Part shown: positions 10,477 to 23,100 of the stretch, in pieces
Position numbering within the stretch: position 1 is the stretch's first letter
Layout: every line of letters begins with the position of its first letter
From: Thozetella sp. PMI_491
Lineage: Eukaryota > Ascomycota > Sordariomycetes > Chaetosphaeriales > Chaetosphaeriaceae
Length of the DNA stretch: 64,000 nucleotides
NCBI GenBank assembly: GCA_021432635.1
Contig: MU270088.1
Coordinates: 1-64,000 of the forward strand
Reading direction: 5' to 3'
Program-made: the position numbers and the translations under genes
The notes under the pieces: generated by a model
Told to the model about the DNA's origin: nothing
The model's input: only the letters and a program-made list of their open reading frames with translations
Database searches by the model: none

Positions 10477-12175
10477 TACGTACTGTCAGAAACCCCGTTC
10501 CGCGGCAGGAACTCCTGTTTGGTCTTGAAAATTCCTGCTTGGGTCTTTGCGGCTGTTTGTGGTCTGAAGTTTCGGGAGGGGATGATGCAAGGATCACATT
10601 TGGGTCGTGGTTCAGACCGCTGGAAGGGTCGGCTATGGATAGGGTAGTGACTCGGGCGTCTCTGCCATGCGCTTCAAGCACCTGCTTTGGCCGGGACGGC
10701 TCAGGGACCACAGGTTTGTCATATTCCTGTAACTTCGAGTTTATACCATAGGCGGCCTAACTGCATCGCACGGAATCACACGGAATCACACGGCCTCGAA
10801 CGAACGGCCTCGAACTGCTTTGTGAGCGAGGGCGTGTGGTTTGGTGCCCGAAAACTTTTCTACGGCTTCGAATCCTACTACAAGACCATTCCGCCTTCCA
10901 CCTCTTGCGCAACGCCGGCGTGTGGATTCATTTTGCGTGCAAGTCGCCGAGTCTAACATCGCCCCTTACTTCGGGGTGTAAACAGCTGAGAATTAAGATA
11001 GTAGCGATGAAAGGCAGAAGCCGCGTCCGAATGCTACTGCTCGCGGTATATGGGTCAGAATTAAATCGCCGCAGAAATAGTTGGGCCCGGTCTAGTGACG
11101 GATGAGACGATGCGTTGAGGGGTAGAGGGTAGGTAGTAGCCGTGGGCGAGAGCCTCGCGGAATGAGCGGCGCTTGGCCCCGCACGCCGGAGTTGAGAAAA
11201 TCCTCGGCGCAGCCGCGTCAGCGAAGGCCAAATGCAGGCCATGGCTTATCTCCGGAGTCCCCATTACTTGGAGAACGGCAACAGACGTACCAAAGCCGTA
11301 AGGTGCCTTGTACCGCCATGAACAGATCTGCAGCTTGTTGAAGCTGGGCTCGAGTTTACCACATTCTGGTGCCGCAGAGTTATCATATGAAGTACGAGTC
11401 ATGTTGTCGCCCCAATTAGGGAGATCCTGACAGAGTTCACTGCTTCTCGGTGTTCATGGATAATAGAGGGATCCTTGTTTTTCATACCTGTAGACCCCGC
11501 TGCGGACAAAGCAGTCCTCACGCTTGTTTTGGGCCTCTGGGGGCAATCATGGAGAGTGAAATCGGTTGCCCGGGTTTTCAAACGCAACTAGGAGGATTGA
11601 TTTAGGCCTTCTTTCCAGGCCCAGGACGTCCACCAGCCCACATTCTGACCAGAGAGGCATGTCTAGGCTTGATAACCGCCTCATTTTAACCATCGCTCAA
11701 TTACTGGCCCACATCAGAGGCTGCTTTCTTTTGAGAATCGCTTTATGCTTCTCCTAGCGGATTTTTCCCTATACCCAAGCACCTCTGCGTTGAATGACAT
11801 CTAATCCCCCTCACCGTGTCAAAAATAGCAGGGCCTGGATCTAGACTGGGTCTGTAATTGTATTTTCAAAACTGATGAGCAACCTGGTAGCTATTATGGC
11901 CAAAATGGGGAAATCCATTCCCTAACACTCTCTCGATGTGACAATGGAACACAGAAGCGCTGCTCAGTCCGATGCACGGAGTATCACATGCTGCGTGTGT
12001 CATATACTGGCACCTAGAGATGAGAGCTGCTGCAAGAATTTGTAGCAGTAAGAACTAACAGAAACATAGAACTCAAAGTCGATTTTGTCTCGATGGATAC
12101 CCAAAAAGTAACCACGTCCCCTAGAATCTTTCATCACTCGCGCTTGATCCAAGCGATAAGCGAGTATCTGTTGTT
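10477..12175. other. gene-free stretch with a short tandem repeat
   Basis: Open frames of about 100 codons exist on both strands (for example 11061-11402 minus), but none shows a domain or intron-supported extension. At 10768-10816 a CACGGAATCA unit is repeated twice and followed by two copies of CGGCCTCGAAC. Nothing else recognised. Confidence 0.4.
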
Positions 12176-12951
12176 TTACTTGCTTGCCACTTCTGCAGGG
12201 GGTGATAAGACAGCCTCTCTGACTTGGTCAAAGGCTTTGAGAATATCTCCAACCGAGTTCTGTGTCCAGTCTTCCAAAGAAACCTTGCCTAAGTCTCCAG
12301 TCATCATAGCTGCCCCAGTATCAGGGCCTGAAGGTCCTCCGGAGAAAGCAAGCTGCGGCCGGGTTGAGGCAACCTGTGCTCATGATGGATGCATTAGCTC
12401 ATTGCGGTTCTACAAGTGAATTATCTTCATTACTCATTATGAATGCAGGGGCATTGTATGGCAGCGAAAAAAGAGCGTATAAAAGGAAGAAGAAATATCG
12501 ACGTATCACATACTTGGAGACCCATCCTGCTCAACGTATGCTCGAGCTGCTCGGACGAAGTCTTACCCCCGTTCAGGCCGTACGTGACAATAGCAATCGG
12601 TTTGCCCTTCCAAGGGTGAAACAGGTAATCGATTGCATTTTTGACGCCTCCTGGCATGCCATAATTGTACTCGGGGCTCACGAGCACATAGCCATCGTGG
12701 CGAGCAATTTCTTGAGCCCAACGTCTGCTGTGCTCGTGCGTGTACTTGTCCGGCTCAGGAATCATCGCCGGGACAGCGGGCTCATCGTATACGGGTAGCT
12801 TGAACTCGGCCAAATCGACCGCAGAGACCTCAACGCCCTCCAGGCTCGCCTTTTCCTGGATCGTCTGCTCGACAAATTCAGCGACGTGGGGCCCAACGCG
12901 TGGGGTTCTGGTACTCCCAGTGATAATCACGATGGACTTGGTGGGAGCCAT
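12176..12951 (-). CDS. NAD(P)H-dependent FMN reductase family flavoprotein
   Basis: Exons 12514-12951 and 12176-12373, with a 140-nt intron, encode 211 aa. The flavodoxin-like fold is plain. The first strand and phosphate loop read IVIITGSTRTPRVG, a G-S-x-R-x-x-R-x-G-type FMN phosphate-binding loop. The flavin-contacting segment PEYNYGMPGGVKNAIDYL (about residues 90-107) is the family hallmark. The second exon supplies QLAFSGGPSGPDTGAAMM and a C-terminal helix. Such enzymes reduce flavin or quinone with NAD(P)H and often feed reduced flavin to partner oxygenases. The gene is divergent from the SDR gene at 13718. Splicing after the codon for Gln146 removes stops that would otherwise truncate the protein. 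Family confident; substrate unknown. Confidence 0.85.
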
Positions 12952-13717
12952 GGTGATTCTTGACGACCCGAGTTTATGGTCGCGCCTTTTTGAGAAAGGG
13001 AGAGAAAGTCGTGCCTTGGAAAAGAAGCGAGTATATATGTGTATTGAGGTGACATTATTCGCGAAGTTTTTTCCACATCAGAAGGGAAAACCCAACTATT
13101 TATAGTTTTTCCTTTGGGCATGCCGCTCCGCTGTCGGTCTCGACAGTACCTCAGAAAGGTAGGTGTCGGCCCGTCGTCGGCGCATTGTTGTTCTACAATC
13201 CCAATTACTAATGGGACATGGAAGATGTCGGGCAACAACCTTACGAGCCGCCGTAGAGAAGTGAACCAGGTTCCAACGAGATATCGTGTGTGCTTCGTGT
13301 ACTTGATCTTGATTGGCTTACAGCAGGGTGATGTGTATAAGCCGCCCGCTTGGCGTTGTTAATATTGTGGAGCCGCGCGGCTTGTGGAGAATCTCGCTGG
13401 CCCTCGAAGCCCAATCGGGTAAGGTACAGGTAAGCAACGATTTGAAAGCTTCTCAGCCGTCAAGGTGCATCATCCCCTTGCCAAACTTGTAATACTACCA
13501 AAAGGTGGTACGGCATAGCCATGGAGACGGACACCGGTATATAAACAATTGATCTCGTTGAACAAGCAGAATGAACTGACTGTACCATACCACACAAAAC
13601 CTACATTTTTCAAGCACATCCCGTCGTGTAGTCCTGCAAAAAGAAGACGGTGAAAAAAAAACCCCCTTTTTCTAGATCCTCTGTAAAGCCACCAGAGTTA
13701 AACTCGGACAGGCTCAG
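12952..13717. promoter_or_regulatory. shared divergent promoter region
   Basis: About 770 bases separate the start codons of the FMN reductase (minus) and the SDR (plus). A TATATAA element lies near 13540 before the SDR, and a TATATA run near 13031 precedes the reductase. CGG triplets are present, but I cannot define a Zn2Cys6 site. Confidence 0.35.
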
Positions 13718-14490
13718 ATGTCTAAACATCCATTACTCCTTCTTCTAGGCGTCGGTCCTCGCATTGGAAGCGCGGTCGCCAAGCAATTTGCACGGCATGG
13801 CTATGAAGTCGCAGTGGCTTCCAGAAGCGGGAACAACAAGAGAACCGAAGATGGGTACTTTTTCATCAAAGCTGACTTCTCACACTCGTCGTCGGTTCCC
13901 GCAGTGTTCGAAGCCGCCAACGCCGAGTTTGGTGTCGCCCCTAGCGTCGTAGTGTACAACGCCTACAGTCTCACGCCACCACCTAAGGAAGATGAACTCT
14001 TCTCGATATCCACAGACATCTTCGTCACTGACATGATTGTCAACACCGTGAGTGCCTACGCGGCAGCCGCTGAGGCCGTCAGGGGCTGGGAAAGTCTGCC
14101 GCAGAATGCCCAGAGGACCTTCATATATACCGGCAATGTTCAAAATGTTGAACAGCTTTCGTGGCCCTTCGCAGCTACCATTGGTGCTGGGAAGGCGGCT
14201 TCAGCATCTTGGATCGGCTCGGCGGACAGCATGTATTCGCGCAAGGGCTTCAGGTATGTAGAATGAGATGCAATCTCCGCAAGATGATGGTGCGTTAGAG
14301 CACGGTCTAATCAGAATTCTGGTCCAGGTTTTTTTACGCAGATCAGAGAAAGGATGATGGTAACATGATTGGAGCAGACGTTGATGGTGATGCACATGCA
14401 GAATTCTACTCCACACTAGCTGCTAATGGGGAGAAAATCCCATGGCATGCGACTTTTGTTAAGAGCAAAGGCTATGTCAAGTTATCGTAA
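13718..14490 (+). CDS. atypical short-chain dehydrogenase/reductase
   Basis: Exons 13718-14253 and 14328-14490 (74-nt intron with a CTAAT branch-like site) encode 232 aa. The Rossmann cofactor loop is GVGPRIGSAVAKQFARHGY near residues 11-29. It is followed by VAVASRS, typical of NADP preference, then a D-F at the adenine-binding strand (KADFSH) and VVVYNAYSL in place of the classical NNAG. The catalytic Tyr-x-x-x-Lys is not conserved: the Lys is present in TIGAGKAA, but the Tyr position is Ile. The second exon ends with GDAHAEFYSTL and KIPWHATFVKSKGY, a tail seen in a group of fungal Rossmann proteins that naturally lack the Tyr. So it may bind NADP(H) without classical SDR chemistry. Divergent from the FMN reductase and convergent with the Zn2Cys6 gene. 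Confidence 0.8.
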
Positions 14491-14650
14491 CATGAGCCCC
14501 AGCTGGAGTGGGGTTGCGAACGAGTGGCCTACAATTACTGTTAGCAGCGAGAATATGGAAGGCTGTGTAGATCCTGTGAATTTAGACTGAATTACCTGTT
14601 TCGTGTGGAACATCTCACTGATAATGTCTTGTGGCATGCAAGCTTTGGCG

Positions 14651-16578
14651 TCATACGAGGAACAAACCCTCGCTAGAGGCACCAAAATAACCTGCCATGT
14701 CATCTATCGTCTCGTCCGATTGCCCAGTCATCGCCCTTTTCAGCCACACTTGCTCCATTATCTCTACCGCCTTACGAACGGTGACAAAAAGCCCAGTTGG
14801 TTGCAAAGATTCTGCTTGGTGACGAAAGAATGCCTCCTGTTCCGGAGCGGCCAGGCACCCAGCAACACAGAAAGGCCAAGCTACTGTCCGTAACAGTGCC
14901 GGTGTCGACAGTTGGTGAGCCAGGAGGGCAACCACACGATCCACATTTTGGCGAATTTCGACTTGCGTCGAATGTCCGCCGTGTAATGTAATAAGAAGGT
15001 AGATCATAGCACCATAGGCCCAGATCTCTGTAACTGCTCTGCGTTGGGTCGCTGTCGTTGACGGTTGACTTGGCCACTCGTTGAATAAACCGAGTACCGT
15101 ATTTTGATCAAGCTCCGAGGACTGAGTTCTTGGCTGAGAGTCCTGCGAGTTGTGCATTGAATCGAGGCGACTCTTTAATGCCCCCTGGATGGCATTGCTA
15201 CGCCTCGCGAGTTCTGACGCCGTGTCTCCATTTCCCGCCTGGCGGCGCTTCCAGGCTGCAAGGGCAGAAATCTCGCCAATCTGCAGAAAGACCCAGTTCT
15301 GACACCCTATGACAGCGTCGAGATCGACTGGTAATTCGCGTTCGGGTTCGCCCGAAAGCAGGCCTGCGTGATACTTGTAGAGACGAGGCTCCTCGGCAAG
15401 CGATATGCTCGCAATGATGTCGTCCGCCACTAAGAGTGACGCAAAAAATCGAAAAGCTACCTGCTCCGGGCTGGCAATCTGGAACTGTCGATATGGCCTT
15501 GGCCAAGGCGATGGTCCCATACGACCCATAACGGCAAAGAAATCTGAAGCAGTGTCGGTGCCTTGAGTTGCAGAACGGTCGCCTAGTATATGTGTGAAAC
15601 ACTGTACGGCGGCACTGAGGTGTTTGTTGCAATTAGCGAAGCCGCGGGTGGCAATCTCAAACCGCTGCAGATGTACAATGGTACCTAAGATGCGAACAGC
15701 CAGTGACAATTGCATGTCGGCGTTGTGGTGACCTTGCCTCAGCCTGAGGATGTTATCCCTTAGTCCCATGAAAGTGTTTGTCATCTCTGCGAAAAGCTTT
15801 TCCCAGCCGATCTTCTTACATATTTCATGACCGGCCTCGGTTGCGTCCAGTACAATGGAAAAGAGATAAGAACTTAATGCAATAGTAGTCTGTTGCATAC
15901 CCTCGGATTCGTTTACGAAGTGGAACAGCCAAGTGCGACCGCCTTCAAGCATGTGCGGTTGGTAGAAGGGGAAGAGGAAAGGAAAAAAGAAATCTAGGTA
16001 GAATGACTTGAATCCTGGGTCACATCCCGGCCAAACTCTCTGCCTTGGGACCTCCGGTCTTGGATCAGCCGATGGCCCAACTACCGTCGAAGCGAGGATT
16101 GGTACCGAATTATTGACCTCGGGGTCAGTGCGACCTCTTTGGAGCTGGGATGTATCCAAAACGGTAGGGTTGGGCCCATGTTGAGGAAGAGTGTATTGAG
16201 TTTCAGCCCCAGCTTCAGCCTGCGTATTCCTCTTACTCGGTAATGGCGGCTCATCTTTAGCAATTTCTGGTTCGCGTATGTAACCTAGAGTACGTCGTAT
16301 GGCGGCCTTTTCTTTGACCTCTCGCTTGATCAGGTTGAGCATGTCCTCCTGAAGGGGTCCATTGTCCATCCATGATGGTTTGTCCGGGCCGTAGTGGCAG
16401 GTTATGAGCAACGACGTACACGTCCTGCATTGCGGAGATGTTTCATCGCATTTTTTCTTTCGTAGACGGCATGTCCAGCAGCTTACCCACGCGCAACATG
16501 AGCGGGATGCAATGCGACGAAGGGGGCAGGAAGGTAAAGGGACGGGACTTACCCACTCCAACTCTTTACACGATTCAT
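14651..16578 (-). CDS. Zn2Cys6 transcription factor
   Basis: Exons 16553-16578 (26 nt) and 14651-16481, with a 71-nt intron, encode 618 aa. The first exon gives MNRVKSWSG and joins in frame to CWTCRLRKKKCDE, rebuilding the binuclear cluster C-x2-C-x6-C-x6-C-x2-C-x6-C at residues about 10-37. The unspliced frame would instead begin at a TTG. After a proline-rich linker, a long helical region starts at about residue 190 (FKSFYLDFFFPFLFPFYQPHML) and runs to the C-terminus. It matches the fungal-specific regulatory domain that senses or represses. Nuclear DNA-binding regulator. The nearest likely targets are the SDR/FMN reductase pair beside it, but that is inference. No truncation seen. Confidence 0.88.
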
Positions 16579-18394
16579 ATTCACCTCTCAATAGCGCTTG
16601 AGGAAGTTTTGCGGCCCCCCACTCTTGAATACACTATCGATCCAGGCCCGAGACGAGGCTCGGGATACGAATGTGAAGGAGCAAGTGGAATTGAGATACA
16701 GTGCAGTTAATATAGCTCACTCAACGCGATGCGTAAGAAGGAAAGCAAGCGGAGACGGTGCCCGTTAGTCAGGGCAATTAATCTCACGCTGAAATGAACT
16801 TAGTTCACCATCAGAGTGCGAAGTGAAGAGGATATTGCGAAGATATCCACAGCCAAGCAACAAAATGGTGGCTTCCGTCTCGGGCGGGGAGGCCTTGGGT
16901 TAGGCAGACGGCGGGTGTATTGCCGATGGGATAAAAGTAGGTTAAGATGTTAGCAAACTGCGTGGTCAGATGACGGGAAGCGGTGGAGGCGATTGAGTTG
17001 TCGCGTTCGGATGGAGGGGCGGTTGGGCATTCCGGTGAGGGGATCGATCACGTGCTGTGTTGCGTTCCGCCACGGTTTACCGCCCCAATTTTGCCGAAAT
17101 AACCCTTTCGCAAGGACCTTAAGGCCCGGATGTGTGAAATTCCGTCGCGTGTAGACCGTCACATCGACCCATGCTAGATCCCTTGGAGCGTGCCTAAAGC
17201 ATTCTTTTGTGTGTTGCAGGTCCGCCTCGTTCTCCCATAGAGTCTTCAAACATATATAATCCGGTTTACTGGAAGGTGTTCGGTGCGCCGAATGTCCTCC
17301 CTTATCACAAGCTTTTCCGACCGCCTCCATTTGAAGCCATGAGCACGTGATCGAACATTATATAACTCCGAGTCTCGACACGCTGTACCATATCTAAAAA
17401 CAAGGCTATCCAAGCGTAAGGGTGGATGGGAACCTCAGTAATCAAGCATAAACAGCTGCACGAAGAATGCTGCTAGGGCGTAAAGCTTGAGTATATCTCT
17501 CCGCTATGCCTAGAGGAACTACGGAGTAAGTTCTGTAAGGTTATACCGGAGGAACTATAAAGTAAAGTTCTATAAGGTTATTTATCTGTGTATGTACTAT
17601 TTGTTTCTCTAATGTAAAAATTATCACAGTATTATAGTGCGCTGCCACACTATCTGAGCTATATAAATCTTATTTTAACTTATACTCTCTGCACTATATA
17701 CTGCCTCCCTAGCAGGGGTGTATGTACTTAGATCTAGAATTTTACTAGATTTTTACTTATATTTATAAGCCTATTTTCGCTGGTTTTAAACAGGCTTTAT
17801 ATGAGATAGAGATATTATAAGGGGAGTGGGTTTTCTTTTCCCTTCTTTCTTTAGCATCTAGTAGGTAAGGGTTAGGGTTAGGGCTGGCTTTTAAACTAGC
17901 TTTATAGATTAATTATTAACTAGTAGCTAGCCTTTATCCTAGTTAGTGAATTAAGTTGCCCCTTAGTCTTACTTTAGTTATATAATAATAACTAAAGAGC
18001 TAATAGTAGATAAGGGGTAGATAATCTTATATCTTATCTTATATTTATTTTTTACTAAAATCTTTTCTCTTCATTCTTATTTCTTAATCTATTTATATAA
18101 TAATAATGAGAGAGTTAGTTAGTTAGCCTATAAGTAAGTTTATCCCACTTCCTAGGGGAATATATGCCGGAGTCTACTCTTAATTAGCATTTGTTATCAC
18201 AACTGTGTCAGAGTTATAGCAGGCAACTAAATAGAGTATGTGGATTTAATATTTGCAGCCGCATAGGTTAATACTATCCTAGCCCTTATAAACAACACCT
18301 ATACTCCCAATGAGCTTCATAGTGCCTTGAAGTATATCGGTACTGTTGATCCCTTTGAAATCATGTGATAGTGAGAGTATTCGCCCTGACCTCG
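16579..18394. other. gene-free block, AT-rich from 17.35 kb, with repeats
   Basis: 16.6-17.3 kb is the upstream region of the Zn2Cys6 gene plus an open frame (16950-17330 minus) that I do not trust. 17513-17582 is a two-copy 36-bp direct repeat beginning GAGGAACTA. 17866-17883 reads TAAGGGTTAGGGTTAGGG, two telomere-type hexamers plus one variant. The remaining AT-rich DNA has no coding frame. Confidence 0.45.
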
Positions 18395-19901
18395 TAGCAT
18401 TCTAGATTGCAAAGCTCTTTTCATCGCCGCACAACTTAGGCACAGAGATAACAAGCCATGTCTAGAAAGCCTCAGGTCTTCCCAAGACCTGCAGAAACTC
18501 GAGAAATCATCGTCTTATATAACCAGGGTGAGTCATAGCCACAATCCTAAATGAATCATGAAGATGTTGTTCGGGCTTCTTCAAAGATTCTCCAAGACGA
18601 ATTTAAAGCTGCTCTGCGTCTAGCCAATCCTCACGATGTCTGCAATCTGCAGTTTACTAGTGGAACTACTGGGATGCCAAAGGCGGCTATGTTGACACAC
18701 CAGTAAATGACTGAATCGCCTCTACGAGCTTGAGTCGTGGAACAAATATGTTAACAGCCAAAGCAACATTGTAAACAATGCGGCATTGGTTGGGCAGAGG
18801 ATATCTCTGACCGACAAGGATGTGCTGTGCTGCCCACCACCGCTGTACCACTGCTTTGGTCTAGTGCTTGGGCTTCTAGCATGCATAGTGCACGGAGCAA
18901 CGGTCGTGTTCCCCAGCGAGGGCTTTGATGCTAACCTCGTTATACAAGCTGTCCTTGAAGAAAATTGCACTGCACTTCATGGCGTACCGGCTATGTTGGT
19001 GGCCGAGCTGCGACTGCTCAGAAAAGAGCAGGACTTTTCCAAGTTTGCGAACTGGAATTGCTGCGGGATCGGGGACGCCCAGGCCCTTGATGGAGCAGTT
19101 GCGGCAACAGCTGAACCTGATCGAGATAATAAACACTTATGGTATACTCATGACCCTTCTTTGGTTCTCAGGATGTCACTGACCGGATAGGAATGACCGA
19201 GACATCTCCAGCAAGCTTCATGACCTCCTGCACCGACCCATTAGAGAGGAGGCTCGCCACAGTGGGCAAGATCATGCCGCATACCTCGGCCAAAATCATT
19301 GACCGCAATGGAAACACGGTGGTGTGTTAGGACAGAGAGGAGAGCTGTGCGTTTCATGGTATTTACTTCAACAGGGGTACTGGAAGAACCCAGAAAAGAC
19401 ACAGGAAGTGATGATCAAAGACAAAGACGGAGTCCTCTGGATGCACACCGAGGACGAAGCCTCGTTTGACCACGAAGGCTACTGCACCATTACTGGAAGG
19501 ATTAAGGATATCATCATTCGAGGTACGGACCAACAGCGACTCCCCCCCCCCACACTGTTTGGTTTACTTACAAGAATCAGGGAGCGAGAACATGTTCCCA
19601 GCCGAGATCGAATCGCGCCTTATCCAACATGAGGGCATTGCCAATGCCAGCGTTGTGGGGATAAAGGATAGCCGATTCGGCGAGGTAGTCGGTGCCTTTC
19701 TCGAGTCTCGTGACGGCAAAATATCTGATGACGAGGTTTGGGGCTGGGTAGGTCAGACGTTGGCTCGACAGAAAGTGCTGAACCATATATTTTGGCTAGG
19801 CGACGCCTGGTGTTGGAAATCAATATCCTCTCACGGGCAGCGGCAAGGTGAAAAAGAGTGTGCTCCAGGATATTATTAACAAGCTTATTGAAGGGAAATA
19901 A
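18395..19901 (+). pseudogene. decayed acyl-CoA synthetase/AMP-binding enzyme
   Basis: Adenylation-domain motifs appear in order. These are CKALFIA (about 18415), LQFTSGTTGMPKAAMLTHH (A3 core, continuing into NIVNN), PPPLYHCFGLVLGLLA, LHGVPAML, TGIAAGSGTPRP, NTYGMTETSP (A5), a [20 protein letters not shown] segment, [20 protein letters not shown] (A7), [19 protein letters not shown], and PLTGSGKVKK (the A10 catalytic Lys). Three introns with good borders are still present: 18703-18757, 19142-19190 and 19523-19580. However, the frame must change near 18500, 19043, 19325 and 19806, and the true N-terminus is missing. The family is the medium-chain acyl-CoA ligase type common in fungal siderophore and secondary-metabolite loci. 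The frameshifts make an active enzyme unlikely unless they are assembly errors. Confidence 0.85.
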
Positions 19902-20177
19902 CTACATTCAAGGCTGTATCCAGCGTTTCTAGGCACAATGGTCTTCGCAAAAGTAGAATCTCAAGTTCAATCGCCTTCTCACTTTCTTGAACATATAGAG
20001 ACGACCTTGGATGAGAGAGGATATCAAGTATATGTACTGGATCCAATTAAATACTAAGAGCATTATGAAATTTATTCGTCTGTTTCAATTCTAAGAAAAG
20101 AAAATAACTCATCATTTAAATGTTAGACATAAATGAAAATCCTCCCATTTGCGCTAATCGGAAATCAAGAGAGGCCC
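19902..20177. other. short spacer between the pseudogene and the NLR
   Basis: About 280 bases with no coding content. It contains the convergent 3' flanks of the AMP-binding pseudogene and of the NLR gene. Confidence 0.4.
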
Positions 20178-23100
20178 TTAACGAGCCCAGAACGCAACAA
20201 TCTCGTCAAAATCTTCTATCGTTAGACTCATCACATCTCGATCCTCTCTGGTGATTTCCTTCCTCAAGCGACATGCCTTCTTTAGAGCAATGGACGCCTT
20301 TTGCCTGTTACCTATGTTCTCCAGTAATTTGCCCTTTAGGAACGTAGTGCGTGCAATTTCGTTCTTGTGCGCCTTCTCGTCGACAGACCAAATGTTCAGG
20401 GCTTTCTCGATCATCTCCCTAAGAGCAGTCAGGAATCAATGGCGTGACCTAACGTAGCGACACTTACATTGCCTTTTCGGGTTGGTTTGCGCGGATTCGG
20501 TGTTGGGCAATCTTGTGCTTGACGATAGCAGTATAGAAGTCTCTCTCGCCCACAGTTCGGCACATATGACTCAAGGCCTTCTCGTGGTACTCCAAACTCT
20601 CATTCCACCTTTCTTGCACTGCACGGAGGCTACCCAGTGCGTAGAAAACCAGTCCGGTTCGGACAGATTCTGTATCATTTTTTCCCAGAGCTTTTTCTCT
20701 GCCGTCTAACGTTTTCAGAAGAAGCGTGTTGCATTCATCGAGCCTGCCTTGCAAGAGAAGTGACCAGCTAAGATTGACCTCACCCGATCGGGGAACATAG
20801 TTACCAAGGGATTGGCGTATGAGCAAAGCCTCTTTGAGATCCGCCTCGCCTTCTTCATACCGCTTGTCCTGGATTCGGCAGATGCCGCGCTCTGCGTAGG
20901 CGAGACAGAGCCTCTCATTGGCGACCCCTAGGTTTTTGCAGATGTTGTAAACTAGATTGAAAGACTGTTCCTTATGAATGCGACTTGCCTCAAAATCGCT
21001 CGCATCCATGGCAATCGCTCCCAAACAGAAATGTATATCGGCAAGGAGCGAATCCCGGTCGGGGTGTGCCGACAACTGGCAGATATCAAGAGCGGTTTTA
21101 AAGAAGCCATCGAAATCTCTGCAATCTTTTGTTCGACCGCGCTCTTTTTGATACCTGGCCAAGTTAGAAAGACTAAACAGGAAGTAGAGCGGCCAAGTCA
21201 TCGTCCACGTACCATGCCGAGTCGTTCAGCAACTTTCCAAAAAGTAAGTTGGTCGAATCAGAGAGACCCGGAATATTTGACCAGAGCTGGTGTATGCGGA
21301 GGACATGAGGGTAAATCGCCCTACACACGGGCCATCGTCTAACATGCAACCTCCCATCCGCTGATTTAGGCTTCGGCAGAACTGGCTCTTTCGAGGGATT
21401 GGGCATAGCCGACGGCCACTCTGCCCAAAGAACTTCTACAATCCGGTCGAACAAGAACTGCTTCTTCGTCACATCCATTGTTGCCAAGATTGCATCTTGC
21501 ACGATGCGATGGACAGAGATCCTCTGGTTTTGTTTATCCCTTTGCACCAAGGATGATAACAATAACTCGGCTCGAGCCTCGATGTAGCTGCTCTTCCTGA
21601 ATTGAGCACCATCAGAAAGCAGTTCTGCCGATGCCTTCATCAACAGATCCTCGCCAATTTGGTCTGGGTCAAGAAAAGAGATCAGCCCCAAAAGTTGCTG
21701 AGCGTGTGGCTTCAGCTTTTCAAAGGCCCAAACAGTGGAGACGGAGTGGCGATACGTGATCAAGTTAGTGTCAAACTTGGTCTCATAGAGACTGGCACGT
21801 TCTTCATTATCCATATATAGCTCAAGGAACTCTGGCAGAGAGAGATCCTGTCGACGGATGATGCCTGCCATCTGAGAGATTGCCAGAGGAACCCCGCTAA
21901 GTGCATCGGAGATTTGGCGCGCAGTTCTGTCTTCTGAATCGCTCGAAATGGAAGTGAGCTGTTTGAGCAGTGATATACTGTCAAGCTGTGTAAGTGGTCC
22001 GAGATCCAAGCCAGAAGGTCTACTTGTAAACACCGTTTTGGCCAAGGGGTCACGGCTAGTTATGAGAATCGATCCACTTCCTTGTGGCCAGTAGTCCGCG
22101 AGGATCAATGGGTCGTCTGCGTTGTCGAATATGAGTAGCCAGCTCGCTTCAGATCCACCTTGACCCGGCTGGACAAGCTCATCGGGTCCCGATAGATGCC
22201 TTCGAGGGTTTGAGAGCCACCCTTTAACAATCTCTCTAGTGACGACCAAGCTCTTGCACTCAGATTCTTCCTCGAGTCCTAGTGCGAGGGAAATTTGCTG
22301 ATAATTGTGGTCAAGTTTTGCGATCTCGTCAGCAATGACCCAGAATACTGCATCAAAGGAAGCCTTGTGGCGCCGGCAGAATTCGCGGGCTATTTCAGTC
22401 TTTCCAATCCCTCCAAATCCGCAGAGTGCAAATTGTCTCAGGGCTGTGTTAGATGCGGACACTACGTTCTTCGGAGGCAAGAGTGCGTCCGCAAGGCGCG
22501 CTAAGATGTCTTCACGGCCGCAAAAATACTCGTTCGCCGAATGGGTGTTAAGAAGAATGCATGGCAAATGAAGTGTCTTTCTCATTTCGGTAGTTGATAT
22601 GGTCGAATGCACCAACTCGAAACCCGAAAGAGAAGTTCCCTCTGTCGCTTTGTTCGAGGGGAAGGCCGTGGCTTCGTTTGACGGCCTCTCGGTAAGTTCA
22701 AGTTGCTCAACTAGCTAACGTTAGTGTACTATTGGTGAGTATTTCAAATATCAGGTTCACCTCTGAACGGTAGTTCGCTTATGGTGGGCGAATAGGCACT
22801 CATCGTTGCGTATTCCTCTAAGACTGTGAGTCCTATTCTTGGGCTTCTAATGGCTTTTTTACTTACCGTCGTCGAGTCGAAGTGCAACGAGACGCGCGGC
22901 ATCACGCAAGGTCTCGGACACAAACGTGTTGAATTCCGGCAGGCCCTCCCCATCCAAGCTCTTGTTGAAACGACATGTATCATGGTGATCGAGATTGAGT
23001 CCAAGAACAGTTTCCAAGGGGGCACGGGCTGAACAAGCTTCTCGGCCAACTAGCTAGAGTTCATGTTAGCGCCATAGCGCAACCAATATATTTGGAACTC

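Noticed and set aside
10928-11402. two overlapping minus-strand frames of about 100 codons
   Set aside because: No recognisable motif and no plausible exon partner.
16950-17330. 126-codon minus-strand frame
   Set aside because: No domain or splice support.
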